In this document: positions 16,598 through 23,961 of the stretch, piece after piece
How the letters are laid out: the number at the start of each line of letters is the position of its first letter
How positions within the stretch are numbered: the first letter of the stretch is position 1
DNA from: Bacteroidaceae bacterium
Lineage (GTDB): Bacteria; Bacteroidota; Bacteroidia; Bacteroidales; Bacteroidaceae
NCBI GenBank assembly: GCA_017408685.1
Contig: JAFQUE010000033.1
Location: forward strand, 1-40,810
Length of the DNA: 40,810 nucleotides
Direction of reading: 5' to 3'
The notes under the pieces: model-generated
Told to the model about the DNA's origin: nothing
Database searches by the model: none
What the model saw: the letters and a program-made list of their open reading frames with translations, nothing else
Translations under genes and position numbers: made by a program

Positions 16598-17169
16598 CAC
16601 TCTCTGATAACCGTTACAGTACCGTTGGATTTGAGTTTCACAATGCTTGAGGACTTGGCCTTACCCTTCTCGAGTTGCTTGTAATTGACCACATAGTCCA
16701 CAGCGTCAATGATTTCCTTACTGATTTCACTGAAATTTGCCGGAGTAGGTTCGCCGCTGATGTTTGCCGAAGTGGAGACTACCGGTTTCTGGAAACGGTA
16801 ACACAACTCCTTGGAAAAGAGTTCCGACGTGACGCGTATTCCCACGCTGCCATCCTCGGCAACGAGTGAGGGTGCAATATTGCGCGCACCGTCATATATT
16901 ATTGTAAGCGGGCTCGTTGCCAGTTCTATCATATCCCATGCGACAGAAGGAACCTCCCCAACATACCTCGCCAGACGGTCGGCGCTGTCTACAAGCAGAA
17001 GCATGGCTTTGCTGTCGGCACGTTTCTTTATCTCAAAGAGACGTTTCACGGCAACATCGTTGGTGGAATCGCAGCCTATCCCCCAAACAGTATCTGTAGG
17101 ATAAAGGATTACCCCACCCTTTCTCATGATTTCAACGCATTTTTTTGCTTCGTCTGCTATTGTACCCAT
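16597..17169 (-). CDS. tsaC: L-threonylcarbamoyladenylate synthase (TsaC/YrdC type)
   Basis: A 190-aa single-domain member of the YrdC/Sua5 family. It makes threonylcarbamoyl-AMP from threonine, bicarbonate and ATP for the t6A37 modification of ANN-decoding tRNAs. Key motifs are YPTDTVWGIGCD (23-34), KKRADSKAM (48-56), which belongs to the conserved KxR region, and the late STSANISGEPTP nucleotide site. It lacks the extra C-terminal Sua5 domain, so it is the short TsaC form. It starts 2 nt after the prfC stop and its stop overlaps the ClC start, which points to one polycistronic mRNA. Confidence 0.9.
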   Translation of the reverse strand: MGTIADEAKKCVEIMRKGGVILYPTDTVWGIGCDSTNDVAVKRLFEIKKRADSKAMLLLVDSADRLARYVGEVPSVAWDMIELATSPLTIIYDGARNIAPSLVAEDGSVGIRVTSELFSKELCYRFQKPVVSTSANISGEPTPANFSEISKEIIDAVDYVVNYKQLEKGKAKSSSIVKLKSNGTVTVIRE

Positions 17170-17171
17170 AA

Positions 17172-18746
17172 TCAGAATTCGCTTGTGAAGTGGAAACGTA
17201 TTGATTTGAAATCATTCTGCGCCATCTGCAACACATAGTTGCTGTCGGCAAGGAACACATCACGTCCTTCAATATCCTTTGCCATATACTGATACTTGCG
17301 TTTCTTGAAGTTCTCAAGTTCAACAGGGTCATCACTCTCAATCCAGCATGCCTTGTATAGATTTACAGGTTCCCAACGGCATTTCGCATTGTATTCATTT
17401 TCAAGACGATACTGGATAACCTCGAACTGAAGTTGCCCCACTGTTCCTATGAGTTTACGACCGTTGTGCTGGTTCACGAAAAGTTGTGCCACACCCTCTC
17501 CCATAAGTTGGTCTATTCCTTTTGCCAGTTGCTTGGTCTTCATCGGGTCGGCATTCTCGATGTATTTGAACATCTCGGGCGAGAAACTGGGCAGTCCCTT
17601 GAAATGAAGCATTTCACCTTCGGTCAAAGTATCTCCAATCTTAAAGTTTCCAGTATCGGGCAAGCCAATGATATCCCCGGGATAGGCCTCCTCAATAGTA
17701 CTCTTGCGCTGTGCCATGAACTGTGTGGGCGAAGAGAAACGCAGGTCTTTACCCAAACGGATATGACGGTATGGTGTGTTGCGGACAAATTTTCCCGAAC
17801 ATATCTTGCAGAAAGCCACACATGAACGGTGATTCGGGTCAATATTGGCAGTAATCTTGAAGATGAAACCGGTAAATTTTGAATCCTCGGGATTAACCAA
17901 ACGCTCCACAGCCTGCACCGGACGCGGGCTGGGGGCAATCTTCACAAAACAGTCGAGCAGTTCCTGAACACCGAAATTATTGAGTGCCGAACCGAAGAAT
18001 ACCGGTGCCACCTTTGCGTCAAGGTAATCCTGAACATTGAATTCGGGATATACTCCATCGACAAGTTCAAGGTCGGCACGGAGTTTGAAAGCAAGGTCTT
18101 CGCCTATATTCCGGTCAAGTTCATCACTGTTGATATCAACCTCAACTTTCTCTGTAACACGCTGCTTGTTAGGGGTGAAAAGGTCAAGTTTCTGTTCGTA
18201 GATATTGTATACACCCTTGAAACGGGCACCTTGGTCGATGGGCCAACTTAACGGACGTACCGCAATCTGCAGTTCGCTCTCGAGTTCATCAAGAAGTTCA
18301 AACGGGTCACGGCCTTCGCGGTCCATCTTGTTCACATAAACTATCACAGGAGTGTTGCGCATGCGGCACACTGCCATGAGTTTGCGCGTTTGTGTCTCGA
18401 CACCCTTTGCACTGTCCACGACAATGATTACACTATCCACGGCCGTAAGAGTACGGAATGTATCCTCGGCAAAATCCTGGTGACCCGGCGTGTCAAGAAT
18501 ATTAATCTTGTAGCCTTCGTAATCGAACTCCATTACAGATGTGGTTACCGAAATACCGCGCTGTTTTTCAATCTCCATCCAGTCCGATGTGGCAGTCTTC
18601 TTTATCTTGTTCGATTTAACCGCACCGGCAACCTGAATCTGACCGCCGAAAAGCAACAGTTTCTCGGTCAATGTCGTCTTTCCGGCATCGGGGTGCGATA
18701 TGATTGCAAATGTTCTTCTTCTTCCAATCTCTTCCTGTACACTCAT
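17172..18746 (-). CDS. prfC: Peptide chain release factor 3
   Basis: A 524-aa translational GTPase that recycles RF1/RF2 after peptide release. The N-terminal GTPase domain has G1 [13 protein letters not shown] (H18-K23), switch [12 protein letters not shown]3 DTPGHQDF (histidine H89 present), and G4 NKMD (139-142) followed by [14 protein letters not shown], a stretch typical of RF3. Domain II and the RF3 C-domain (from about 375, containing [16 protein letters not shown] and [17 protein letters not shown]) complete it. Length is normal. It is followed 2 nt later by tsaC, giving a small translation-quality pair within the operon. Confidence 0.95.
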   Translation of the reverse strand: MSVQEEIGRRRTFAIISHPDAGKTTLTEKLLLFGGQIQVAGAVKSNKIKKTATSDWMEIEKQRGISVTTSVMEFDYEGYKINILDTPGHQDFAEDTFRTLTAVDSVIIVVDSAKGVETQTRKLMAVCRMRNTPVIVYVNKMDREGRDPFELLDELESELQIAVRPLSWPIDQGARFKGVYNIYEQKLDLFTPNKQRVTEKVEVDINSDELDRNIGEDLAFKLRADLELVDGVYPEFNVQDYLDAKVAPVFFGSALNNFGVQELLDCFVKIAPSPRPVQAVERLVNPEDSKFTGFIFKITANIDPNHRSCVAFCKICSGKFVRNTPYRHIRLGKDLRFSSPTQFMAQRKSTIEEAYPGDIIGLPDTGNFKIGDTLTEGEMLHFKGLPSFSPEMFKYIENADPMKTKQLAKGIDQLMGEGVAQLFVNQHNGRKLIGTVGQLQFEVIQYRLENEYNAKCRWEPVNLYKACWIESDDPVELENFKKRKYQYMAKDIEGRDVFLADSNYVLQMAQNDFKSIRFHFTSEF

Positions 18747-18767
18747 TATATAGCAATTTTATCGTTT

Positions 18768-19325
18768 TTAAATCAATTCATCATCAAGGTCAAGTTTTCC
18801 CTCCTCGTCCTCCTTGAAATAGAGCGAGAGCATAGATATGAAACGGCTTATCTCGGCTGTTGCATTCAGTGTCCCTTCATTGATTTCCCTCTTCTGCAAC
18901 TTCATCATCCACACTATGTAAAGCGCGTCGAAACAGTTTTCAAGTTCACTCTTCCCGCGACCGTCACTTTTGGAACGGAATTCAACAATAAACGGCAAGG
19001 CCTTGTAATAGGCCGCCGAGTAGAATGGGACTTTGGGCGACTTGAGCAAACGATGGTGAAGGTCTGTAAGGTTTATTATGACATTCTTGTTTATCTGCAG
19101 ATGTCCTTTCTCCTTTACCTCTTCGAGGCGCATCATCTCAATGAGATTGGAGTACCACTCCACCGCCTCGGCTTCTGCTTCGGGCGGCAGGTTATAAGGC
19201 ACTACCAGCAATTCCTTTATTCTCTCCAATGAGAGTCCGTTGGCACGTATTATATCCTCAACCTGCCACATATACAGCAGATACTCTGCTATATTCTTTT
19301 TCCTGAGTTCACGTGATACAAACAA
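18768..19325 (-). CDS. DUF4924 family protein
   Basis: A 185-aa soluble, mostly helical protein. The N-terminus FVSRELRKKNIAEYLLYMWQVEDIIRANG matches, in my recollection, the DUF4924 family of Bacteroidales. No ATG is available near the natural N-terminus; the frame opens with TTG at 19323-19325, which I accept as the start. There are no signal peptide, membrane helices or recognisable catalytic motifs. The C-terminus is acidic (EDEEGKLDLDDEL). It lies between a LysE-type exporter (11 nt upstream) and prfC (21 nt downstream) and is presumably cotranscribed. Function unknown. Confidence 0.75.
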   Translation of the reverse strand: MFVSRELRKKNIAEYLLYMWQVEDIIRANGLSLERIKELLVVPYNLPPEAEAEAVEWYSNLIEMMRLEEVKEKGHLQINKNVIINLTDLHHRLLKSPKVPFYSAAYYKALPFIVEFRSKSDGRGKSELENCFDALYIVWMMKLQKREINEGTLNATAEISRFISMLSLYFKEDEEGKLDLDDELI

Positions 19326-19336
19326 AACAGATGATT

Positions 19337-20020
19337 TTAATGTAACGACCAGATACCTGTTGCAATCAGCACCGCACCGATGGCAGAACCGGCCATTACG
19401 GCCGCACCTATGACACGGTTTATTATCATCACTCCCCTAAGGTCAAAACGCGCACGCAGTTTATTCACCACATAAGTGATGAAAAGCCACCACAGTATTG
19501 CTCCGCCAAAAATTGAGATATACCCTATGAACTGCAGATACAGCGGCATATCGGGCAACATGAAGTTGAACGGTGCAAACAGACCCATAAAAAGGAGGAC
19601 TATCATGGGGTTTGACAGAGTAATGAAGAAACCGGTTACGCCATTGTGGAGCAGATTGCTTTTGTTGCGACTCACATTACGGGTATTCTTCATGGGGTTG
19701 GTACGGAAGGTATGCACACCGAAGACGAACATTATAGTCGCACCCAGCAACTGCATCCAATAGAGCGCCGACTGGTTGTTGATTATATCGTAAAGGAATG
19801 ACAACCCGTAACCCGTAACCAAGGCATAAAGCAAATCACTGCAAGCAGCGCCGAAACCGGTCACAAGACCATAGGCACGCCCTTTGTTCAATGTTCGCTG
19901 GATACACAGGACACCTACGGGCCCCATGGGCGCTGAAGCGACAATGCCGATGAGGATTCCTTTAAGAACCACATCCACCGTAGCCATTTGGGATATTAAA
20001 CTCTGAAAAACTTCATCCAT
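19337..20020 (-). CDS. LysE-family amino-acid/metabolite exporter
   Basis: A 227-aa inner-membrane protein with six predicted helices. The LysE/RhtB signature is in the first loop: GIVASAPMGPVGVLCIQRTLNKGRAYGLVTGFGAACSD, cut here by helix boundaries, with the conserved PMGPVG turn. A second helix pair contains GVTGFFITLSNPMIVLLFMGLF with the family's NP motif. Members export lysine, arginine, threonine or other small metabolites by proton antiport; the substrate here is unknown. It is the first gene of the long minus-strand run 20.0-11.0 kb. Its own promoter is not clear; CAACTTTG, one mismatch from TAnnTTTG, lies 3-10 nt upstream of its start. Confidence 0.83.
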   Translation of the reverse strand: MDEVFQSLISQMATVDVVLKGILIGIVASAPMGPVGVLCIQRTLNKGRAYGLVTGFGAACSDLLYALVTGYGLSFLYDIINNQSALYWMQLLGATIMFVFGVHTFRTNPMKNTRNVSRNKSNLLHNGVTGFFITLSNPMIVLLFMGLFAPFNFMLPDMPLYLQFIGYISIFGGAILWWLFITYVVNKLRARFDLRGVMIINRVIGAAVMAGSAIGAVLIATGIWSLH

Positions 20021-20129
20021 ATTGCAAAGTTGTCATTTTTTTATGAGAAACACAGCAAATGAACGGAGTTTTTTTTCACTTCATGCAAATTAATTGCGTT
20101 TTTGTGGTATCGGACCTATAAAGAAGTCA

Positions 20130-20672
20130 TCAATCGCCCTTCAAAGAATGCGGTTCATGCATTCTGTTGTCAAGAAAAAGAAGCAGGAAAATATCGGCCA
20201 CACCTATGAAGATTGCACATATACCAAGCAGGATAGAAACCGTTGACGCCACGGCAAACGGGTCGACAAACAGAACCACCGAAGCAATTGCTACCACAAA
20301 CGGCACAATTCCCATTTTCCACGACACGGCAGCATTGGCACGGAGCCTGAAAAGGAACAGTAGTCTATAAAGCGAGACCAGAAAGAGTGTTACAGCAATC
20401 AATTTAAGGAACAGCCCCATGAACATGCCGGGAGACAAGATGAGCCACAGACCAAAGGCCATACTACCCACATTCACAAGAGCAGAAAAAGCGACCGCTG
20501 CAGCCGTGAAAGCCGGGCGCGGGAAGAAAAGTCCCGCCAGCGAAATGAAGGCCGGAACAAAGAACAGCACACCTACAATGCGGACCAGAAGCGGCATTGA
20601 CGACTCGTTCATGAACACGAGCATAATGCCCACAAATATAATCACCAGATTCCTGACAAAATCACTTCTCAT
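20130..20672 (-). CDS. DUF308/HdeD-like small membrane protein
   Basis: A 180-aa protein built of about six hydrophobic helices arranged as repeated pairs (roughly 8-23, 27-47, 56-80, 84-105, 118-137 and 143-166). It ends in a short charged tail (DNRMHEPHSLKGD). The repeat-like helix-pair layout and the sequence SILLGICAIFIGVADIF resemble HdeD/DUF308 membrane proteins, some of which help in acid stress; that role cannot be inferred here. It lies just past the terminator of the phosphopantetheinyl transferase operon, with only about 33 nt for its own promoter. It may therefore depend on read-through. Confidence 0.68.
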   Translation of the reverse strand: MRSDFVRNLVIIFVGIMLVFMNESSMPLLVRIVGVLFFVPAFISLAGLFFPRPAFTAAAVAFSALVNVGSMAFGLWLILSPGMFMGLFLKLIAVTLFLVSLYRLLFLFRLRANAAVSWKMGIVPFVVAIASVVLFVDPFAVASTVSILLGICAIFIGVADIFLLLFLDNRMHEPHSLKGD

Positions 20673-20709
20673 AACCGGAACACCTTTATACCCGAACTAT
20701 CCAACAAAA

Positions 20710-20729
20710 CCGGAACAAGATTGTTCCGG
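20710..20729 (-). terminator. Terminator of the ssb-gldE-phosphopantetheinyl transferase unit
   Basis: The stem CCGGAACAA (20710-20718) pairs with TTGTTCCGG (20721-20729) across a tight loop. On the minus strand it is followed by TTTTG. It lies 35 nt after the transferase stop. Confidence 0.65.
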
Positions 20730-20764
20730 GAAAAGGCAAAAACCAAGAAGAATTTAAACAGTTT

Positions 20765-21400
20765 CTAAATCCCGGGCACACAAAGAGCGATAAGAAGGTT
20801 GTCTTCACAGAGATATTTCACGGCATAGTCCCGCTGCGGTATATTCGGGATTCCTTTGAGCGAGACAACAATTTCACCCGGGGACATGAATTCAAAAGGT
20901 TTTGCAAAAAGATTCCTCTTATAGGAACCGCCCGCATCCCCAACTACTTTGAAGATTGCCTCACATGCACACCAGTATACAAGAGTCTTTGCCTCCACGT
21001 CACGACCCGACAAGGAAATCGATGACTCATCATTGACGAACATCCTGGCTGCAGCCATCGCATTGCGCCCTGAAAGTTCGACATCGACCCCTACCGGCAC
21101 ATAAGGAGAGTATGCCAACACCGCAAACCCACGTGTGTGGGAAATGCTTATATACCCTTGAGCTCCACGGAGAGAAGGTTTCCCCGCCGCATTATATACA
21201 ATGCTTGCAGTCACCCCGCACACCCTCTCCAATAACAGGCGCACTGCAAGCCATTCCGTACGGCGCTGACCATCACGCAAGGATGCGGTTTCTGCAGCAT
21301 AATCGCCGATGGAAAGGGATAAAAGTTCATCGGCACTCTCTGTTATATTCCACACGGAAACGGAAATATCACCGAAACTGAATTCACGATAAAAGGGCAT
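20765..21400 (-). CDS. 4'-phosphopantetheinyl transferase superfamily protein
   Basis: A 211-aa Sfp-type protein expected to move the 4'-phosphopantetheine arm of CoA onto a carrier-protein serine. The CoA/Mg motif GVDVEL has D106 and E108. The second motif, normally WxxKExxxK, is WCACEAIFK (143-151): E147 and K151 are kept, but the first lysine is cysteine C146. The N-terminal half also has ISISHTRGFAVLA, the conserved SHT segment. Length is typical of a two-subdomain Sfp enzyme. No polyketide or peptide synthetase gene is nearby, so the target could be the fatty-acid carrier protein. It starts 2 nt after the gldE stop. Confidence 0.8.
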   Translation of the reverse strand: MPFYREFSFGDISVSVWNITESADELLSLSIGDYAAETASLRDGQRRTEWLAVRLLLERVCGVTASIVYNAAGKPSLRGAQGYISISHTRGFAVLAYSPYVPVGVDVELSGRNAMAAARMFVNDESSISLSGRDVEAKTLVYWCACEAIFKVVGDAGGSYKRNLFAKPFEFMSPGEIVVSLKGIPNIPQRDYAVKYLCEDNLLIALCVPGI

Positions 21401-21402
21401 TT

Positions 21403-22764
21403 CTACTCATTTTCGTTTTCAGACCCGCCATCCTTCACCGGCAATGTAGCCTTTATGCGGACTATGCGGTGTTTGTTTTTCTCTACCACCTCAAAGATAA
21501 TGCCATTGCAGATGATTTTCTCACGCAGGACGGGAAATTCGCCTTTAACTTCAAGAAGCAGACCGGCAAGAGAATCGGCACCACCGGCAATTTCCTCAAA
21601 GTCATCACCGTCAAGCGAAACGATCTTATAGAAATCGGCAAGCATTGTCCTGCCGTCGAAAAGATACACGTTATCGTCAATCTGCTCATACGAAATTTCA
21701 GGCTCATCGAATTCATCATTGATTTCACCCACAATCTCCTCGATGATATCCTCAAGAGTAATGAGACCCGACACGCCACCGAATTCATCGACTACGATGG
21801 CCATATGAACCTTCACAGCCTGGAAATCACAAAGCAAATCATCAATCTTACGGGTTTCGGGCACGAAGAAGGGCTGACGCAAGAGTGTCTGCCAGCGGAA
21901 ACCGGTACCTTTATTCAGGTGCGGAATAAGGTCCTTTATATAAAGCACGCCACGTATGTCGTCCTGTGTCTTACCATAGACCGGTATGCGGGAATAGGCG
22001 TTCTCTTCGGCACACTTCAGCACCTCGGAGTAGGGAGCATGTATATCGAGCATTACCATATCAAGACGCGATGTCATTATATCCCTGACAGTCTCATCCC
22101 CGAAACGTATGATACCTTCGAGCATTTTCTTCTGCTCGCCGATCTCGCTGTTGTCTGTGAGTTCCAGAGCATGCTCGAGTTCATCGACTGAAAGCATATG
22201 GTTCTTTTTTGAGACCAGTCTCTGCATGAATGTAGTAGAACGCACAAGAAAGCGGGAGAATGGACTGAGTATCTTGCTCAAATAGTAGAATTTGTTCGAT
22301 GAAAAGCGAACAAAAGCCAATGTATTGCTCTTGGAATAGAGTTTGGGCATTACCTCACCAAAGAGCAGGAGAAGGAATGTCAGCACAACCGTAAGCAACA
22401 GGAATTCAAGCCACTCTGCCCCTTCACCGAAGTGCAGTATGTCCATAAAGAAGAAATTGAGCAACATCACAATTCCCACATTTACAAAATCGTTGATAAT
22501 CAGGATTGTGGCAAGAAGACGCTCGGGATTTCCAATCAGTTCAAGAAGGCGCTGGTCTTTCGTTGCCTTTGACTCCGAGAGTTCATCGAGTTGCTCACGG
22601 GTCAAAGAGAAGAAAGCAATTTCAGAACCCGACGCAAAGGCCGAACACAAAAGCAATAATACAGCAACCACAAGCGCTACAAGCGCCTCTAATGAAGGAG
22701 CAGTAACACTTATGGGTAATGCAAATGAATGTATCTGCGCAAAAGCAGTCAAAAATGTATCCAA
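21403..22764 (-). CDS. gldE: GldE-like CNNM/CorC-family membrane protein with CBS domains
   Basis: A 453-aa protein. A hydrophobic N-domain (DUF21/CNNM, about residues 25-200) carries the signature ASGSEIAFFSLTREQLDELSE. A CBS pair follows (about 215-340; the first has DIMTSRLDMVMLD, the second the DEFGGVSGLITLEDIIEEIVGEI motif), and a C-terminal CorC_HlyC domain (about 355-440). In Flavobacterium GldE is linked to gliding motility, but in non-gliding Bacteroides the same family is better read as a possible metal-ion transporter; the name follows orthology, not behaviour. The start is TTG at 22762-22764, since no ATG precedes the first helix. It follows ssb by 16 nt. Confidence 0.83.
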   Translation of the reverse strand: MDTFLTAFAQIHSFALPISVTAPSLEALVALVVAVLLLLCSAFASGSEIAFFSLTREQLDELSESKATKDQRLLELIGNPERLLATILIINDFVNVGIVMLLNFFFMDILHFGEGAEWLEFLLLTVVLTFLLLLFGEVMPKLYSKSNTLAFVRFSSNKFYYLSKILSPFSRFLVRSTTFMQRLVSKKNHMLSVDELEHALELTDNSEIGEQKKMLEGIIRFGDETVRDIMTSRLDMVMLDIHAPYSEVLKCAEENAYSRIPVYGKTQDDIRGVLYIKDLIPHLNKGTGFRWQTLLRQPFFVPETRKIDDLLCDFQAVKVHMAIVVDEFGGVSGLITLEDIIEEIVGEINDEFDEPEISYEQIDDNVYLFDGRTMLADFYKIVSLDGDDFEEIAGGADSLAGLLLEVKGEFPVLREKIICNGIIFEVVEKNKHRIVRIKATLPVKDGGSENENE

Positions 22765-22780
22765 AACTAAAACTTATAAG

Positions 22781-23167
22781 TTAAAAAGGTGCTGCCGAGG
22801 GGGTCGTTTCACCGGCAGTTGTAGCGGCAGTGCCTCTTGAAGAGAGCATCTCCATGGTCTCGGCAAGAATCTCTGTACGGTAGCGGCGTATACCGTTCTG
22901 GTCCTCGTATGTGTTTGTCCTTATTTTGCCCTCGATGTATATGCGGTCACCTTTGTGAACATACTTCTCGGCCACCTCGGCAAGGCCGCCCCACAGGACA
23001 ATATTGTGCCATTCAGTCCTTTCAGGCACTTGCGTACCGTTCTGGAGAGTGTATGCACGTTCAGTAGTGGCCAACACCATATTGGCAACTGCAACGTTAC
23101 GGTCAAGATGGCGAACATCCGGGTCCTTACCCACATTACCTATTAGAATAACCTTATTTACAGACAT
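22781..23167 (-). CDS. ssb: Single-stranded DNA-binding protein
   Basis: A 128-aa OB-fold protein. The N-terminal domain (residues 1-108) is a clear Ssb: SVNKVILIGNVGKDPDV, TEWHNIVLWGGLAEVAEKYVHKGD and IYIEGKIRTNTYED. The linker is only about 15 residues and rich in Ala/Thr (TAATTAGETTPS). The protein ends SAAPF, so the usual acidic tip (DDLPF or DDDIPF), which recruits repair and replication partners, keeps the Pro-Phe but not the acidic residues. It is the first gene of ssb-gldE-transferase and has a good promoter at 23199-23230. Ordinarily Bacteroidales carry more than one ssb, so this could be the main or an auxiliary copy. Confidence 0.92.
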   Translation of the reverse strand: MSVNKVILIGNVGKDPDVRHLDRNVAVANMVLATTERAYTLQNGTQVPERTEWHNIVLWGGLAEVAEKYVHKGDRIYIEGKIRTNTYEDQNGIRRYRTEILAETMEMLSSRGTAATTAGETTPSAAPF

Positions 23168-23198
23168 ATATTACTGTTTTTTTAATGATAAAACTGCG

Positions 23199-23230
23199 CA
23201 AAGTTAACAAAATTCATACGGCATATCAAG
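23199..23230 (-). promoter_or_regulatory. ssb promoter
   Basis: On the minus strand CTTG (23227-23230), a 20-bp spacer and TAACTTTG (23199-23206), a full -7 match. The leader is about 25-30 nt. Confidence 0.7.
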
Positions 23231-23340
23231 TTTTTTGACCGAATATCTTAAAGTATTATTTATTTGTGTTATAAAAAGTGGAATAAGGTCATCTGCAAAA
23301 TCATCTTTCAGAGCATTTTTTTGAAAAAAAAGCATAGAAA

Positions 23341-23372
23341 TTTCATTGATAGCAAAAAAAAGCATATATTTG
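23341..23372 (+). promoter_or_regulatory. HU gene promoter
   Basis: TTTC (23341-23344), a 20-bp spacer and TATATTTG (23365-23372), a full -7 match. The leader of about 50 nt is A-rich, as is usual for highly translated Bacteroides genes. Confidence 0.7.
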
Positions 23373-23428
23373 CAAACTGAAAATTAAGGCATTGATTTTT
23401 AATAACAACAATATAAAACAAAAGAAAG

Positions 23429-23704
23429 ATGACAAAAGCAGAGATTGTAAATGAGATTGCGAAGAAGACAGGTATTGAGAAATCTGTGGTTTTGACAACT
23501 GTAGAATCGTTCATGGACGTTGTAAAGACATCATTGTCAAACCAGGAACCGGTTTATCTGCGTGGGTTCGGCAGCTTCATCATCAAGCACAGAGCCGAGA
23601 AAACAGCGCGTGACATCCACAAAGAGAAGACCATCACCATTCCTGCGCATGACATTCCGGCATTCAAGCCAGCAAAGACATTCATGAATGATGTAAAAAA
23701 ATAA
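23429..23704 (+). CDS. HU-family nucleoid DNA-binding protein
   Basis: A 91-aa HU/IHF-type histone-like protein. The N-terminal helices are MTKAEIVNEIAKKTGIEKS, followed by the signature GFGSFIIKHRAEKTARD. It then has the beta-arm region with IPAHDIPAFKPAKTF, which contains the intercalating proline position. Dimers bend and compact DNA. Bacteroides encode several HU paralogues; this one is the copy placed upstream of the RNase G gene. It is the first gene of a plus-strand unit with the 29-aa basic protein 28 nt downstream. Confidence 0.92.
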   Translation: MTKAEIVNEIAKKTGIEKSVVLTTVESFMDVVKTSLSNQEPVYLRGFGSFIIKHRAEKTARDIHKEKTITIPAHDIPAFKPAKTFMNDVKK

Positions 23705-23732
23705 TAGTGATTAATTAATAAATTTGTAAATT

Positions 23733-23822
23733 ATGCCAAGCGGAAAGAAAAAGAAAAGACATAAAATGTCTACGCACAAGCGTAAGAAAAGACTGAGAAA
23801 GAACAGACACAAGAACAAGTAA
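23733..23822 (+). CDS. 29-aa very basic protein (AURKAIP1/COX24-like, probable small ribosome-associated protein)
   Basis: ATG 23733 to TAA 23822 encodes 29 residues, 18 of them Lys, Arg or His, beginning MPSGKKKKRHKMSTHKRKK. The pattern KRHKMSTHKRKKRLRKNR closely resembles the AURKAIP1/COX24 C-terminal motif, that of mitochondrial ribosomal protein mS38. Databases use that name for equally short Bacteroidetes proteins in the same place between HU and the RNase E/G gene. A role as a small-subunit ribosomal component is a reasonable inference. The codon content (AAG/AAA/CGT) suits a highly expressed gene. It is followed 18 nt later by a terminator-like hairpin. Confidence 0.78.
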   Translation: MPSGKKKKRHKMSTHKRKKRLRKNRHKNK

Positions 23823-23840
23823 TTCAGTCTGCGCAAACAC

Positions 23841-23889
23841 AAAAAACAAACTTGCAGGAACGGTTTACAGGACTTCAGGTTTGTTTTTT
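23841..23889 (+). terminator. Terminator or attenuator between the 29-aa gene and the RNase G gene
   Basis: The arms AAAAAACAAAC (23841-23851) and GTTTGTTTTTT (23879-23889) are perfect complements, extended by three weaker pairs. A G and a further T-run follow. It could end the HU transcript while allowing partial read-through into the RNase G gene, for which I see no separate strong promoter. Confidence 0.6.
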
Positions 23890-23911
23890 GTTTTAAACTG
23901 AAAGAGGTCAA

Positions 23912-23938
23912 AGGCCTCGCCTCGAACAAAAGAGGCCT
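23912..23938 (+). other. Hairpin in the RNase G leader
   Basis: AGGCCTC (23912-23918) and GAGGCCT (23932-23938) form a 7-bp stem with a 13-nt loop, 23 nt before the GTG start. GAGG at 23904-23907 can alternatively pair with CCTC at 23915-23918, so two exclusive folds are possible. Confidence 0.45.
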
Positions 23939-23961
23939 GCCTAATCAAAAAAAATAGTATT

